Source: Spinellus fusiger (taxonomy: Eukaryota; Mucoromycota; Mucoromycetes; Mucorales; Phycomycetaceae). Taken from it: a DNA stretch of 64,000 nt. The DNA lies in contig JALLLS010000095.1 of the NCBI GenBank assembly GCA_025094145.1, forward strand, positions 57,815 to 121,814, written 5' to 3'. The notes under the pieces are model-generated. The model was given only the letters and a program-made list of their open reading frames with translations. It was not told the DNA's origin and did no database searches. The position numbers and the translations under genes were made by a program. This document shows positions 23,501 to 35,068 of this stretch, one piece after another. How positions within the stretch are numbered: position 1 is the first letter of the stretch; every line of letters begins with the position of its first letter.

Positions 23501-26500
23501 GATCCTTATATTCTGTTGACGCTGGAGAACCAAACAGTGGTGGCATTCAGAGGTGATGCAGAAACAAAAGACATTGTTCCTATTCCAGTTCCCTCCACGA
23601 TGAATGTAAAGCTACTCTTGTCTCCTTCCTTTTCTCTCTCTCTTTTTCTTTTTCTATTGTTATTGCTGTTGTTATTGTTCTTCCATAGTACACAGACTCA
23701 TTCTTCTTGATAGAACAAGTCTGTCTTGATAGCCAATGTGTTTGCGGATACATCGAGTGTGTTTGCTTCTGTGTCTGAAAAGTTGTCCATGGCAGCCAAG
23801 AAATCCAGACGATCTGATGTGGGGGGAAAGAGAAAGGCACAGGACCCTGCTCATCCAGACACTATCAAAAAGACCTACGTGCCACCTGTCCATGTTGAAT
23901 TCGATGACATTGATCTTGATTTATACGGAGATTCTGTAGAACCCACTACGAGCCAAGTGAGAATAGAACCAGAAGATGAGGTGATGACGGAAGCTCTTTC
24001 CAAGGACAGTATGGAAGAGGAGGAAGAAGATGATGAAGCTATCTTGTATGGAGAGAGCAATCCTGGTGTGAGCTACACTACAGTGGCGACAGAACAAGTA
24101 GATGAGATCAATGTGAGCGTAAAAGGAGGACTGGAACAAGTAGCCATGATGAGCTTTTGGTGTTTAATCTATACTGTAGGAGGCACACTACAACTCCACA
24201 GCCTCCCAGACTTCAAAGAGTGCTTTAATTTTCCTCAGTTTGATGTTCTTCCTAGTCTCATTACAGATGCTTCACAAGATCCAACCACAGTCCACACTTC
24301 AAATCATAATGAGAAAGAAGCAGGCACTGTTAAAGAGCTTATTATTGCTAATATTGGTAAAGAAGGCAAGGATCCTCACTTGGTGGTAGGTTTGGCAGAG
24401 AGAGAGAGAGAGCGAGAGAGAGAGCGAGTCTACGTTCTTGTCCATTCAACACGCCTTGCTTAGGCACGCACTGGATCCAATGATATTGTCATCTACAAGG
24501 CATTTGCTTATGTTCCTCCACAAGAAACAAATGAAGCAACTCCCTCTAAAGGAGATCGACTGGCTCTGCGGTTCTCTCGTGTCCACCACGACTATGTATC
24601 GCGTCATGCTACAAGTGAAGAACCACCAGTAAAAAAGGAAGACGATACTCTTCATACTTTTGAAGACACACCAGACAAAGACGCACAGACCACCTCACAG
24701 CCATCACAGCCATCACAACCATCAAAGCCATCAAAGCCATCAAAGCCATCAAAGCCATCAAAGCCATCAAAGCCATCAAAGCCATCACAACCATCACAGC
24801 CATCACAACCATCACAACCATCACAACCATCACAACCATCACAGCCATCACAGCTATCACAGCCATCACAACACCAACAATATTCAAACCGCCATCGTCA
24901 ATTAATTCCATTCAATGATGTCGCTGGCTATGCTGGTGTCTTTGTTGCTGGCCCACAACCTGCTTGGCTTATGTGTTCCTGCAAAAGCTTCGTTCGTGTC
25001 CACCCTATGAAGTCAGACCAGCCTGTTGTAGGATTCACTCAATTCCACAATGTAAATCTGAAGCATGGATTTATTACTGTGGATGCAGAGGTAAGTGAAC
25101 GAGTGTTTATGTCTCATCTATTAAAACCTCCCCTCCTTACAGTCCACCATTCGTTTATGCAGTCTGCCTGTGGAAAATGCTACCTATGACATGGACTGGG
25201 TCATGCAAAAGGTGCCCTTGGGACAGACTGCTCATAAGATCCAGTACGACCCTTCAATGCGGGTGTATGCTGTGCTTGTTTCTACTCCCACCTCTGTTCG
25301 TCTCATCAATGAAGAAGGTGTGCCCGTAGATGGTGGAGGAGAAGAGGACACTCGTGGGCCTGGCGAGTTCCTTCCCTTGGTAGATCGGTATTCCTTGCTG
25401 ATGGTATCGCCTGTCACTTGGGAGACAGTGGATAGAATTGAGTTTGAAGAGTATGAACAGGGATTCTCACTCCAATGTGTGGCTCTTGAGTCCAAACAAA
25501 CAAGCACAGGAAGAAAGCATTTCATGACAGTAGGCACAGGATATCTTCGAGGAGAAGATACTGCAATGCGTGGATCTGTAAGTAGGCTGCCTGTGTTGCT
25601 ATAGTATAAGGAGACTCATCAGCAACAGATCTATATCTTTGATATTATTGAAGTGGTGCCTGAACCCAACAATCCACAAACCAACCACCGCTACAAACAC
25701 CTGCACACTGAGGATGTGAAGGGTGCAGTGACAGCCATGTGCGATGTCAGTGGTCATCTAGTGTCTTGTATTGGATCCAAAGTAAGTGAGTGTCTATGGG
25801 GTTGTCTTGGCTTACGATCTCTTATTAGGTGATTATATGGAGTTTTGAGGACAACGAGAGTCTAGTAGGCGTTGCGTTTATTGATGTGCAAATCTATGTC
25901 ACCAGTCTATGTTCTATCAAAAACTTCATTCTCTTGGGAGATGCTCAAAAGTCAGTGTGGTTTCTTGGATTCCAGCTTGAACCTGCCAAACTAGTACTGT
26001 TGGGAAAGGACTACCAATCCTTTGAGGTGGCTTCTGTGAACTTTATTATTGATGACAAGTCCCTGTTCTTGTTGGTGGGCGATACAGATGATAACCTGGA
26101 TATTTACCAATATGCACCCTTTAGTAAGTCCTTCTCACCAGCACATCCCACTTATTTTGAGACTAGATCTCCAGTCCTTTGCTGGTCAAAAACTCATGCG
26201 TCGCGGTGATTTCCATGTGGGAGCACAGGTCAAAACAATGGTGCGTCTTCCACAGATTGCACGTACAGAAAAGGGATTGGACTACAGTCGGAGGCAGTAC
26301 TGTTTGTGTGGTGAGTTCTCTTCTTTCTTTTTCATTGACATGGGAATTCATGTTCTTGTGAATTTTAGGCTCCTTCAGTGGTAGTATTTCGGTTGTATCT
26401 CCTATTCCTGAAAAGACATTCAAGCGACTCAACACTCTCTACGGACAATTGGTCAATGGACTCCAACATGTGGCAGGACTCAACCCAAGAGCATTTCGAC

Positions 26501-26688
26501 TGATCAAAGGCCCCAAGCAGCGCATGGCTTCCAATCGTACAAAGGCCATTTTAGACGGAGACCTCGTATTTGGTTTTGCTGGTCTTTCTATCCACCAACA
26601 AAAGGAAATGACAAAACAGATAGGAACTACTGTAGCCAAAATCATGGAAGACTTGGTGGACATTGATAGCAGTATCGATCATTTCTAA
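20544..26688 (+). CDS. CFT1: Cleavage and polyadenylation factor subunit 1 (Cft1/CPSF160)
   Basis: Eighteen exons can be chained: 20,544-20,768, 20,842-21,021, 21,070-21,150, 21,289-21,461, 21,537-21,680, 21,788-22,374, 22,510-22,652, 22,748-22,846, 22,930-23,175, 23,225-23,366, 23,424-23,605, 23,714-24,385, 24,464-25,090, 25,143-25,577, 25,629-25,781, 25,829-26,123, 26,167-26,310 and 26,369-26,688. They sum to 4,848 nt, giving 1,615 residues. Family landmarks are [19 protein letters not shown] at the start, [55 protein letters not shown], and the CPSF-A end with [17 protein letters not shown] and [20 protein letters not shown]. The protein scaffolds recognition of the polyadenylation signal in pre-mRNA 3' processing. 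It is longer than usual (about 1,350-1,450) partly because exon 13 carries a Q/K-P-S repeat. Confidence 0.93.
24688..24885. repeat. In-frame 9-bp minisatellite inside CFT1
   Basis: About 22 units of CCATCACAG, CCATCACAA or CCATCAAAG encode tandem P-S-Q and P-S-K tripeptides between [11 protein letters not shown] and [10 protein letters not shown]. The unit length is a multiple of three, so the reading frame survives expansion or contraction. Confidence 0.95.
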
Positions 26689-26845
26689 TAAATTCATTCT
26701 CCGCGTTGCGGTCCCTTCCTGTCTCGGAGAAGGAGGAGGAGGAGGAGAGAGAGAGAGAGAGAGCGAAGGGGATAGAAAGCTACTTGTCCACCAAAGCCCG
26801 CGCATCCAAGAAAAGATCTCTCCTTTCAACCATCCATCCCACCTA

Positions 26846-27120
26846 ATGGTAATATAAAAACAGTCCATATCTTACAGTATTATGCATCTCCCAGCATCCA
26901 ACTCATCCCGCCTTAGGACAACTCAAAGACACCCGTTAAGCTTGCCAGAGTGATCAAAGTCCTCGGCCGTACTGGCTCCCGTGGTAGTGTGACTCAGGTC
27001 CGTGTTGAGTTCATGGATGATACCAACCGTAGCATTATCCGTAACGTCAAAGGCCCTGTCCATGAAAACGACATTTTGTGCTTGTTGGAGTCTGAGCGTG
27101 AAGCCCGTCGTCTTCGTTAA
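26846..27120 (+). CDS. RPS28: Small ribosomal subunit protein eS28 (RPS28)
   Basis: The second exon, 26,917-27,120, encodes [20 protein letters not shown] followed by [14 protein letters not shown], then [15 protein letters not shown] and the terminal [10 protein letters not shown]. This is the near-invariant eS28, which binds at the mRNA exit channel of the 40S subunit. The start comes from a first exon made of the ATG alone (26,846-26,848), followed at once by GTAATAT and a 68-bp intron ending CCGCCTTAG. Total 68 residues, the normal length. It lies 157 bp after the CFT1 stop on the same strand and is convergent with MRI1. Confidence 0.95.
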
Positions 27121-27222
27121 GCACACTCTTTCTTTCTTTTCTCTTTCTTTCTCGCTCTTTCTTTCTCTTTCTCTTCATGATGAATAATAAACAATAAACC
27201 ACAAAAGAACACACTGTATTGT
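27121..27222. terminator. Compact shared 3' region of RPS28 and MRI1
   Basis: Only 102 bp separate the two stop codons. It holds a CT-rich tract and then ATGAATAATAAACAATAAACC, with AATAAA on the plus strand. On the minus strand TTTATT-containing sequence lies near 27,217-27,224, so the transcripts probably overlap at their ends. Confidence 0.55.
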
Positions 27223-28459
27223 TTATTGGTATTGACGCATGTTAAACTCAGTCTGTCCTTCTTCTTTGACAACCACTCCTCGTTCAGTCACAATAGCAGA
27301 GATTAGGTGGCTGGGCGTCACATCAAAACTAGGATTCCATACACCAATGTTTTGTGCTGCTGTACGAATAGTGGCTGTTGCATCCCCTCCCACCACCAGT
27401 CCACTCGTAGTCACAAGTTCCTCAGAAGGACGCTGTTCAATCTCAATGTCCTTGCCACTCTTTGTATTGAGGTCAATAGAGGTGGTAGGAGCAGCGACAA
27501 TAAAAAGAATCCCGTGGTGTTTGGCAGTAATGGCCAGTTGGTAAGTGCCGATCTTGTTGGCAGTGTCTCCATTAGCAGCTACTCTGTCAGCACCAACAAT
27601 AATGGCCTGGACAGTAGGGTTTTGCTGGAGAAGAGCAGAGGCCATGGAGTCACAGATCAGAGTAGCGGGTATATTCTCATACACAAGTTCGTATGCAGTT
27701 AATCGAGATCCTTGGTTATAGGGTCTTGTTTCTGTGCAGTAGGCGTGTTGAAGGTGGCTGTTCTGGTGTAAGTGGCGGACAATTCCCAAGGCAGTACCCC
27801 AGCCAGCTGTGGCTAATGATCTATTGTCTGTAGATGAGTTTCATGAACACACCGACAGAAATAAAGAAAGAAAAGAAAAAAAGAAAACAAGGTCCAAAAG
27901 ACTCACCCGGTATTGCAGTGAGTAAGCACACTCAGGGCATCCTTCTGTCGGCAGTGTTCGAGAATATAGGCAGCCCCATACTGACCAATATTCTTATTGT
28001 CCTGTACGTCATCCACTAACATCTTCTCAGCAGCAGTGACATAAGCTTCTACTACTTGTTCAGGGGCAGTGGCGGTGGTTGCCGTGGTGTTAATAAGAAG
28101 GGATAGTTTGTCAGCAGCATCAAATAGGTTGACTGCAGTAGGACGCGACGTCTTCAAGTATTCAAGCGACGTCAATAGAAACTCAGTTGCCTGTTGTGTT
28201 GTTTCGAACTCTGCTTGTGTGTGTTTGCTAGTGACATGAACAGCTAATGAGAGAGCAGCTACAATAGCAATAGCAGGTGCACCACGCGTCTTCATGGTTT
28301 TAATGGCACTGTGGCCGTCTTGCACAGTAAGAATACGCTCATACAGTGTCTCATGAGGAAGTGCCAGTTGGTCAAGGATAAGCAAGTGGCCTCGAGTGTA
28401 TTGAATACCTTGAGTGTCTTTATAGGTGCGGCTGTGATGTTGGTCGTGGTGGATGACAT
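27223..28459 (-). CDS. MRI1: Methylthioribose-1-phosphate isomerase (Mri1/MtnA), with an apparent frameshift near its start
   Basis: Mri1 isomerises methylthioribose-1-phosphate to methylthioribulose-1-phosphate in the methionine salvage pathway. Two minus-strand exons meet across an 86-bp intron (27,906-27,821, GTGAGT...ATAG). Landmarks are [39 protein letters not shown], the catalytic-cysteine segment [20 protein letters not shown], and the aspartate loop [19 protein letters not shown]. The conserved frame has no ATG before [11 protein letters not shown] good ATG at 28,459 opens a different frame ([17 protein letters not shown]). Shifting by one base near 28,408 would join PIKTLK to IQYTRGHLL, which is exactly where the family N-terminus (LxxIxYxRG) should be. 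The coordinates assume that start. A sequence error, a real mutation or a missed small exon could explain it. Confidence 0.85.
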
Positions 28460-28643
28460 GACAAGGAGGGGGTAACAATAGAAGAATAGAAGAGTAGAGG
28501 ATAAGCACTGTGAAGAGAAAGAGAGGCAAAACAAGAAAAAATCCTAATCGTGTGAAATGTGACTGTTATTAAGGGGTATAAACAACAGCTTTTGTGAGTA
28601 ACTCATTCTTTTCTTTTTTATATCTATCTATCAGACGTGTGCT
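28460..28643. promoter_or_regulatory. Divergent promoter region between MRI1 and the BYE1-like gene
   Basis: 184 bp separate the candidate MRI1 start (minus) from the ATG at 28,644 (plus). There is a T/C-rich tract just before the plus-strand start. A CTTCACAG on the minus strand (near 28,511) could be a 5' leader acceptor for MRI1. Confidence 0.5.
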
Positions 28644-31600
28644 ATGGACACACATAGCTTTGACGAGTATTTCGACCTGCCTGGTCCTCATGAACAACAA
28701 TCTACAGAGGAACCAACACTAGGGGCAGTAATAGAAACAGTCCTACTTCCTCCAATGGATTTTCACACTGCGGATGCACTACAAAAAACATTGCAAGAGC
28801 TACCACAACAGCCACCACAACAGCCACCACAGGAGAGACAACAAGCAACACCACAAGAGCCACCACAGGAGCCACCACAGCAGCTACTACAGCAGTTACC
28901 ACAGGAACTACCAGTCACTCTTCCTGCACCAGTCACTATAGCAGAGATCCTTCACTTTATCCCACCTCACTTTCTTATGCATTCTGAGACAACGAGTGAC
29001 TCAGAACCCAAAAAACCAGTGTCTCTTCTCTCACACACACCTTTACAAACACAGGAGGCATCTACCAATGAAAAGAGTGTCGGTACTATTTCCTTGGCTG
29101 ATTTGGCACAGATAGACCCACCACCCACTACAGATACAAACATAGATACAAACACAGGTGTAGATACAGACATCGGCACATACATCAATACAATGACAGA
29201 CATCAACACAGATACAACCACCACCACCACCAACAGCACCACCAACAGCATAACCACAGGCATAGACCCAACAACAGGCATAGATATGGATGAAGGTCCT
29301 ATTGTGACGCGACTGAGAAGACGCCGTTCTACAGCACAAGAAAAGGCAGAAGAAAAGCATGTTGCTGTGGTAGGATCCAAGAAGAAGAGAGCCAAGAAGC
29401 TCTATTGTATTTGTCAACAACCTTACAATGGTGATCCAATGGTTCAGTGTGGCCAATGTGAAGAATGGTAAGTGTCTATTCGTGTTGGAATAGAGTTGTT
29501 TACGATCAAGGTATCATTGTGAATGTGTTCATCTTGATCCAGAAGAGGCAGAAGACCTTGACTGGCTGTGTAAGAAATGTGAAGATGCCAATACTGCTAA
29601 AGGTAGAGTTTTTTATTTTATTTTTTATTGTTATTATTATTTTGTTATTATTATTTTGTTATTATTATTTTGTTATTATTATTTTGTTATTATTATTTTG
29701 TTATTATTTTGTTATGGTATCTTGTAAAAGAAAAGTGATTATGTGTGTCAGTAGTCTATAAGGTGGTTGGGAACAGTAACGCGTCCTTTTATATATACAC
29801 AAGTAGCTATGCTATTTCTCTATAAACTCCAATACAATTCTTATTGCAAATAACAAGAAGAGTATAAACACTGTTCTTGTCGATTTCTCTCTTCTTTTTC
29901 TATCTCTGTTTATTATATAATTCTCTTGCCGGATGAGATAGCATAAGAAGAATATAGAGTCACTCATTTTTCTATTCCAGTCCAAAAGAACCCTGTATCT
30001 CTACCCGCACCTGTGGTTATTGCTCTACCACCACAACCAACAACTCCTCCACCACCACCTCCTCCTCCACCAACACCACCTGTATTGATTACACTACCAG
30101 CAAGTACAGTCCATAACCTCCAACGAAAGCCAATTGAAAAGGTAGGTTGGCTACATTAGAATAGATCAAAGGGAGGCATCTTATGAATATGAATATGAAT
30201 ATATCTATTGATAGACCTACTCTGGACGCAATGCACGCTATTCTGCCATCCAAGCCAAATGCATCTACCCACCCTGCCTAAATAGAACGCGTGTGGATTC
30301 CTACTGCAGCGATATCTGTGTCCGCCTGGATGCTGTGCGTCAGGCCACAAGAGAGCCAAAAGACAGCGACTATGCTCCTCCTGCAGATGACACACGGGCC
30401 CACCGACGCATAAGACATGTGTCTGGCCCGCTCACTGAACTGGAGAAGCCTAAACCTCTTCCTTCTCCTGGTCATCAAAAGATGCCCTCTATTAGTCTTA
30501 GCATTAGTTCTAGTGGTCCAAACTCACCCATTCTAGATATCCAATCACCCGGGTTAGGTACAGAAGAGAATCCTATCCGTAAGAATGTCATCAAGAACAT
30601 GACAGTGATTCTCAAGTCTATTATGGAGTCTGCACTGGAGAATGATCCAACCCTCTTTGATATAGAGTCTGATCAAGAGACAATAGACACCAAGCCCAAT
30701 TCACCCACAGAAGAAACAACAGAGGACAAGAGTGTTCCTGTGGAGATATCTGAGCATGAAGTGTCACTTCCTGTGGCTGATAGTACCACTACAAAGCCAG
30801 AGAAAGACACTGATATGAGTGCGAATACCGATATCAATATCGATGCCGATACTGAAATGACAGTGGCGGTGACAGTAAATCACTCTTCCTTACTGGAGGT
30901 GGACAGTGCTACTGATATGGAGACAGACAAGGACGCTGGGATAACTGCTATTGCTACTGATATGAAGACTGATAATAGTACTAAACTGGTGACTGATAAA
31001 ACAGAAGAAACTGCTACTGCTATGACTATCGAAACCACCCGTTCTAATAGCGATGATTATACTACTGCTATTAAAACGGATATTAATTCCACTCCCACTT
31101 CCACTCCCATCACTACTCCTACTACTGTCACAGATCCTCAAGACATACAAAAAAAACAAAGACCAGTACAGGAAATGGCAGCAGAATTGGCACAGTCCAT
31201 TGAAGAGGTCATGTACCTTCAATTGGGAGATCCACACCCATTCCCCAACAGACCTCTTATCTGTGGCGAAAGATACAAGGGGAAATTCAGATCTCTCTTG
31301 TACAATCTCAAGGACAAGGCCAATGAGGTCTTCCAAATACGTGTAGTGACGGGCGAACTCACTCCTGATGAGCTTATTAAAATGTCATCCGAAGCCATGG
31401 CCAATCCAGAACTAAAGTCAATGTCCGAGACTTTACGCAAGAAGAGTATCAAAAACTCGGTACTAAAGGTTCAAAGCATGCCTTTTATTAAAAAGACCCA
31501 TAAAGGCGACATTATTATGATCCCCAAAGGTGAAAATGAGTATAGCGATGAGTCAGTCAAGGCCAAGGCATTTGCCCGAGACATGACAATGGCTTATGAA

Positions 31601-32677
31601 AATAATAAGGAATCCAGTGAAGGAAATGAATCCTTGGGCAATTCACTAGAGATTAGCAAAAATAGTGCCCATCCTTCTCCTCCTCTTACTACTGCTAATA
31701 TTACTGCTAATACTATCCCTCTTTCTGATTCTCTTACACATTCTACTCTTCATATGACTACTGCTTCTGCCACGTCTTCTCCCACTAATACACTCCATGC
31801 AAATGCACTCACTACAACTGCACTGCCTCCTCGACATGATCCATTGGATGACATTCTTGCTCGTATTGGTGTATCCACAGAAGACATGCATGAAGACAGC
31901 AACAAGCGACCCAGCATCAGCTTGACAACCCCCCACCGAGCAAAGAAGCGGAAATCAACATTTGATGTGGAGAAGATGCTGGGAGATGAAGACATCCAGT
32001 TAGAAATTGGCAGTGATGATGAAGGATTTATTACTACACGCCGCACACAAGATGGAGATACTGTTCGTGTTCAGCTCACAGAAGATAAAGAAGAGGTACC
32101 TGTGGAAGAAAGTACACCCAAGCTGCCTGGTATATGGAAGGGTCGTGTCAATATGCCACAAGTTGCTGAATTTGAGGCCATGGCCCGCCAAGTGGGAGGC
32201 CGTCCATTGACACCAGTAGAGTGGGCAGAAGTGCTTTCACCTACCATGTGGATTGAAGGCCGGATACCACAAGAAAGAGTGACCAACTATGTATCCCAGA
32301 CACAGTATTCTTCCAGCCGAGAAATCATTCTTCTTGAGATTGAAGCTGCCACCCTTCTCCCAGAAGCAGCCAAAGAAGCCAGAGCCTCGAATACCAAACA
32401 ATCAGACACTCTCCTAAAATACTTCAATTCGCGGCAGAGGTATGGTGTGGTGGGCCATAACAAAACAAAAGTCAAAGACTTTTACCTTATTCCACTCTAC
32501 AAAGCCCACGACATTCCCGACTGTCTCTATGTAGTGCGCATTGAAGAATCCAAGCGTGACTGTGATTTGTTCTTGGGAGTGCTGATTCTTACCAAGCAAT
32601 CTGAACAACAGCAGCAGCAGCAGCGACCTTATTCCATTCCACCCGCTTACCAACATCATCCCCCTTATGAGCCATAA
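28644..32677 (+). CDS. Bye1-like PHD / TFIIS-central / SPOC transcription factor
   Basis: Four exons, 28,644-29,467, 29,511-29,602, 29,981-30,141 and 30,215-32,677, sum to 3,540 nt (1,179 residues). Domains in order: a Q/P-rich N-terminus; a PHD finger at about 253-302 (YCICQQPYNGDPMVQCGQCE, continuing WYHCECVHLDPEEAE and WLCKKCED); a proline run; CIYPPCLNRTRVDSYCSDIC; a TFIIS central (TLD) domain at about 671-795 (RYKGKFRSLLYNLKDKANEV, ELTPDELIKMSSEAMANPEL); and a SPOC domain at about 995-1,155 (GIWKGRVNMPQVAEFEA, LPEAAKEARASNTKQSD). PHD-TLD-SPOC is the architecture of yeast Bye1 and animal PHF3/DIDO, which bind RNA polymerase II and modified histone H3. Intron 2 (378 bp) is swollen by a TTATTATTATTTTG minisatellite. 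Confidence 0.9.
29624..29712. repeat. TTATTATTATTTTG minisatellite in an intron of the BYE1-like gene
   Basis: About six tandem units of 14-15 bp lie within the 378-bp intron 29,603-29,980. Confidence 0.85.
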
Positions 32678-32987
32678 AAAAGTGTTCTTGTTCTTGTTCT
32701 TATTCCCTCCCTATTTTTTTTTTACTTTTCACCCTCATTCTCTTCTGTAGTATTATCTCTTAACAATAAACTCATTTGTTTGATAAACACACCCACTTTC
32801 CTATCCATGCCTACATTTTGGTTAAAAAAAAAGAAAAAAAAAGCATTGATGTATAACAAAACACAAGTTGTGTGTAGTGTATAGTTGGTAGGGTTGGTGT
32901 AAGTTTATAAAGATCTGTTGGTTCCCATGGAGACTGTCGGTTCCTATAGAGACTGTTGGCTATTCCTTGGGAATTGGCCGAGGAATT

Positions 32988-33086
32988 ATGGACACATTTT
33001 TATCCTTATTCCTGGGAGTGTGGCTGTGGTTGTTGATCCCACTGCTCTTTGACATGCACACCACGCTCACTCTACTTGGATTCTAG
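32988..33086 (+). CDS. Candidate 32-residue single-pass membrane micropeptide
   Basis: ATG at 32,988 opens MDTFLSLFLGVWLWLLIPLL followed by FDMHTTLTLLGF and TAG. One strong membrane helix of about 20 residues is flanked by an acidic N-terminus. The frame also stays open upstream (YSLGIGRGI). Small fungal membrane subunits of this size exist (for example Ost4), but I do not recognise this one, and a chance open frame of 33 codons is possible. It lies 311 bp after the BYE1-like stop. Confidence 0.25.
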   Translation: MDTFLSLFLGVWLWLLIPLLFDMHTTLTLLGF

Positions 33087-33930
33087 GATTCTTTAGACCC
33101 ATCCATAGATTTATATTTCTTAATAAGTAACACTTTAAAGAGGAGAAGACAAGGCTTGGTATTTTTTTTTTATATCCTTTTGGGCCACAACTCTATTCTA
33201 TTTCAAGTAGAATTCTAACCAGTCTGCACACGCATGGGTTACATGAACCGTCAATAGCTCACATAATAGTAGAAAAAGCAAGCAAGCAAGAAAAAAAAAA
33301 AGACATGAAAGGCAGTGCTTCAATTAAGGCCCCTAATAGAAACCACGTTGATGCCATTTCCATGTCGATCTTTCCTCCTCGGAGTCGGAGTCCAAGGAGT
33401 TGTAGCAATTGAAAGAAGACTATTTATAAACCCATGAAAGATGAGTGTCAAATAGGATGGAGTTGTAAAATATAATTATACTGTTATTAGGCAAGTTAAA
33501 TACTAAAGATTGCTCATTGAATCTTAATATTTGATATAACAAACAAGATGTCGCTGTTGGTCTTGTTCTATAGTACCGATTCTGTGTGTATAAATCTATG
33601 AGTCGAGCTATGTTTATAATTATGAGTAGAGCTATGAGTAGAGCCATGAGTAGAGCTCTACTCATCATCAAGACTAGATGTACCTGTAGTTATCTGTATA
33701 TACCTAATCTACCTATTAAAGTCTATGAAAGAAAAGACAATAAGACAATAAGACAATAAGACAATAAGAGAGAGAGAGAAACAAGTTGTGTGCAAGGTGG
33801 TCTGTTCATCATCAGGTTGGCATGTGATTTCTTAAATGCAATCCAGGAGACTTTTCTCTGTTTATCTACTTTGTTATTTTCCTTTTTGTCTCTAGAGTGG
33901 ATCAGCCCGCTCTATCCATGGGTGGCAAGA

Positions 33931-34177
33931 GTAGTATAGAATAGATAGTATAGAATAGATAGTATAGAATAGATAGTAGAGAATAGATAGTAGAGAATAG
34001 ATAGTAGAGAATAGATAGTAGAGAATAGATAGTAGAGAATAGATAGTAGAGAATAGATAGTAGAGAATAGATAGTAGAGAATAGATAGTAGAGAATAGAT
34101 AGTAGAGAATAGATAGTAGAGAATAGATAGTAGAGAATAGATAGTAGAGAATAGATAGTAGAGAATAGATAGTAGAG
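33931..34177. repeat. 14-bp minisatellite AGTAGAGAATAGAT
   Basis: About 17 near-perfect head-to-tail units lie here. The first three carry AGTATAGAATAGAT and the rest AGTAGAGAATAGAT. It is non-coding; its minus-strand reading (LFSTIYSLLSILYY repeats) is a translation artefact. Confidence 0.95.
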
Positions 34178-35068
34178 AGCACTTACTACTTATTACTTAT
34201 TCTATAGAGAATAGATAGCACCCACAAAACACCTCCCATCATTCACCTAATACATCATCAAACACCCTCTACCTTTAAAGTATCCCAACCTTTGGACATT
34301 GGGGACACTGTAGTCTCTGTAGGGTATGGCCATGATGAACTATTGTTTCATGAAATACAATCTTTCGTCCTGAATGAAACTATTATTACACTTTCCACCA
34401 AACATTGGACATCTCCATCTCCTTTTTTAGTCCTACGTAGGACCAGGGAATGGACATAAAGACACACCTGGAGATACAGTATAGGTTATTCTGTAAATAT
34501 GGATCAGTACAACCCAATGGAAGAAATAGGAGATACAGACAGAATGAAATGGTTTTGATTGAGTTCTTTGGCATGGATTCATTCTCTAGCTGTCCCTCAC
34601 CAGTGGATTGAATTCTATGCTCTTCTATACTATGTTATGATCTGCGGATGTAGGACCCACATTAGTGTTTATGCTTACATTACTTGCAAGGGAAGGATAA
34701 GAAAGTTAAAATAAGGAATAAATAGCAGCAGGTTTCCTTTTAAGGCTGTTGTCATGGAAATGCAATACTGTCTCTGAGGAGTAAGAACAAGAGCAGAAGG
34801 AATAGTGAACAGGAAATGAATAGGGTTTTAATGGACAGAATAAGTAATAGGAAATAGAATAAAGAAATAGAATAAAACAAACACTCTTTTCTTTGCCTTT
34901 CTTTTTTATTTTTATTTTTATTTTTATATATAAAATAGATATAAATATATAGCTTATAACCTATAGTCTCCCACTTTCTTGTATTTTCCCTAGCAACAAC
35001 AAGCCATTTTTCCTGTTGTTTTGTACCCATTCCTGAGCATTTTCACCCTGCACCAACAGAAGAATTCC

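Larger units (their letters stand above)
32678..35068. other. Intergenic region with a large minisatellite
   Basis: Apart from the candidate micropeptide at 32,988-33,086 and the minisatellite at 33,931-34,177, this holds A/T runs, GAGTAGAGCTATGAGTAGAGC-like short repeats (about 33,600-33,660) and AATAAGACAATAAGAC units (about 33,740-33,765). No conserved gene is seen. Confidence 0.5.

Noticed and set aside
24609..24911. Minus-strand frame of alternating V/M/A/L
   Set aside because: It is a shadow of the CFT1 9-bp repeat.
30293..30310. Independent gene starting at MDSYCSD in the BYE1-like locus
   Set aside because: The frame continues upstream to an acceptor at 30,214 and joins in phase to the PHD-finger exons.
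33931..34177. Regular repeats resembling a CRISPR array
   Set aside because: The units are contiguous with no unique spacers, and this is a fungal nuclear genome.
33892..34182. Minus-strand frame of repeated LFSTIYSLLSILYY
   Set aside because: It arises from the 14-bp minisatellite, which stays open in this frame by chance.
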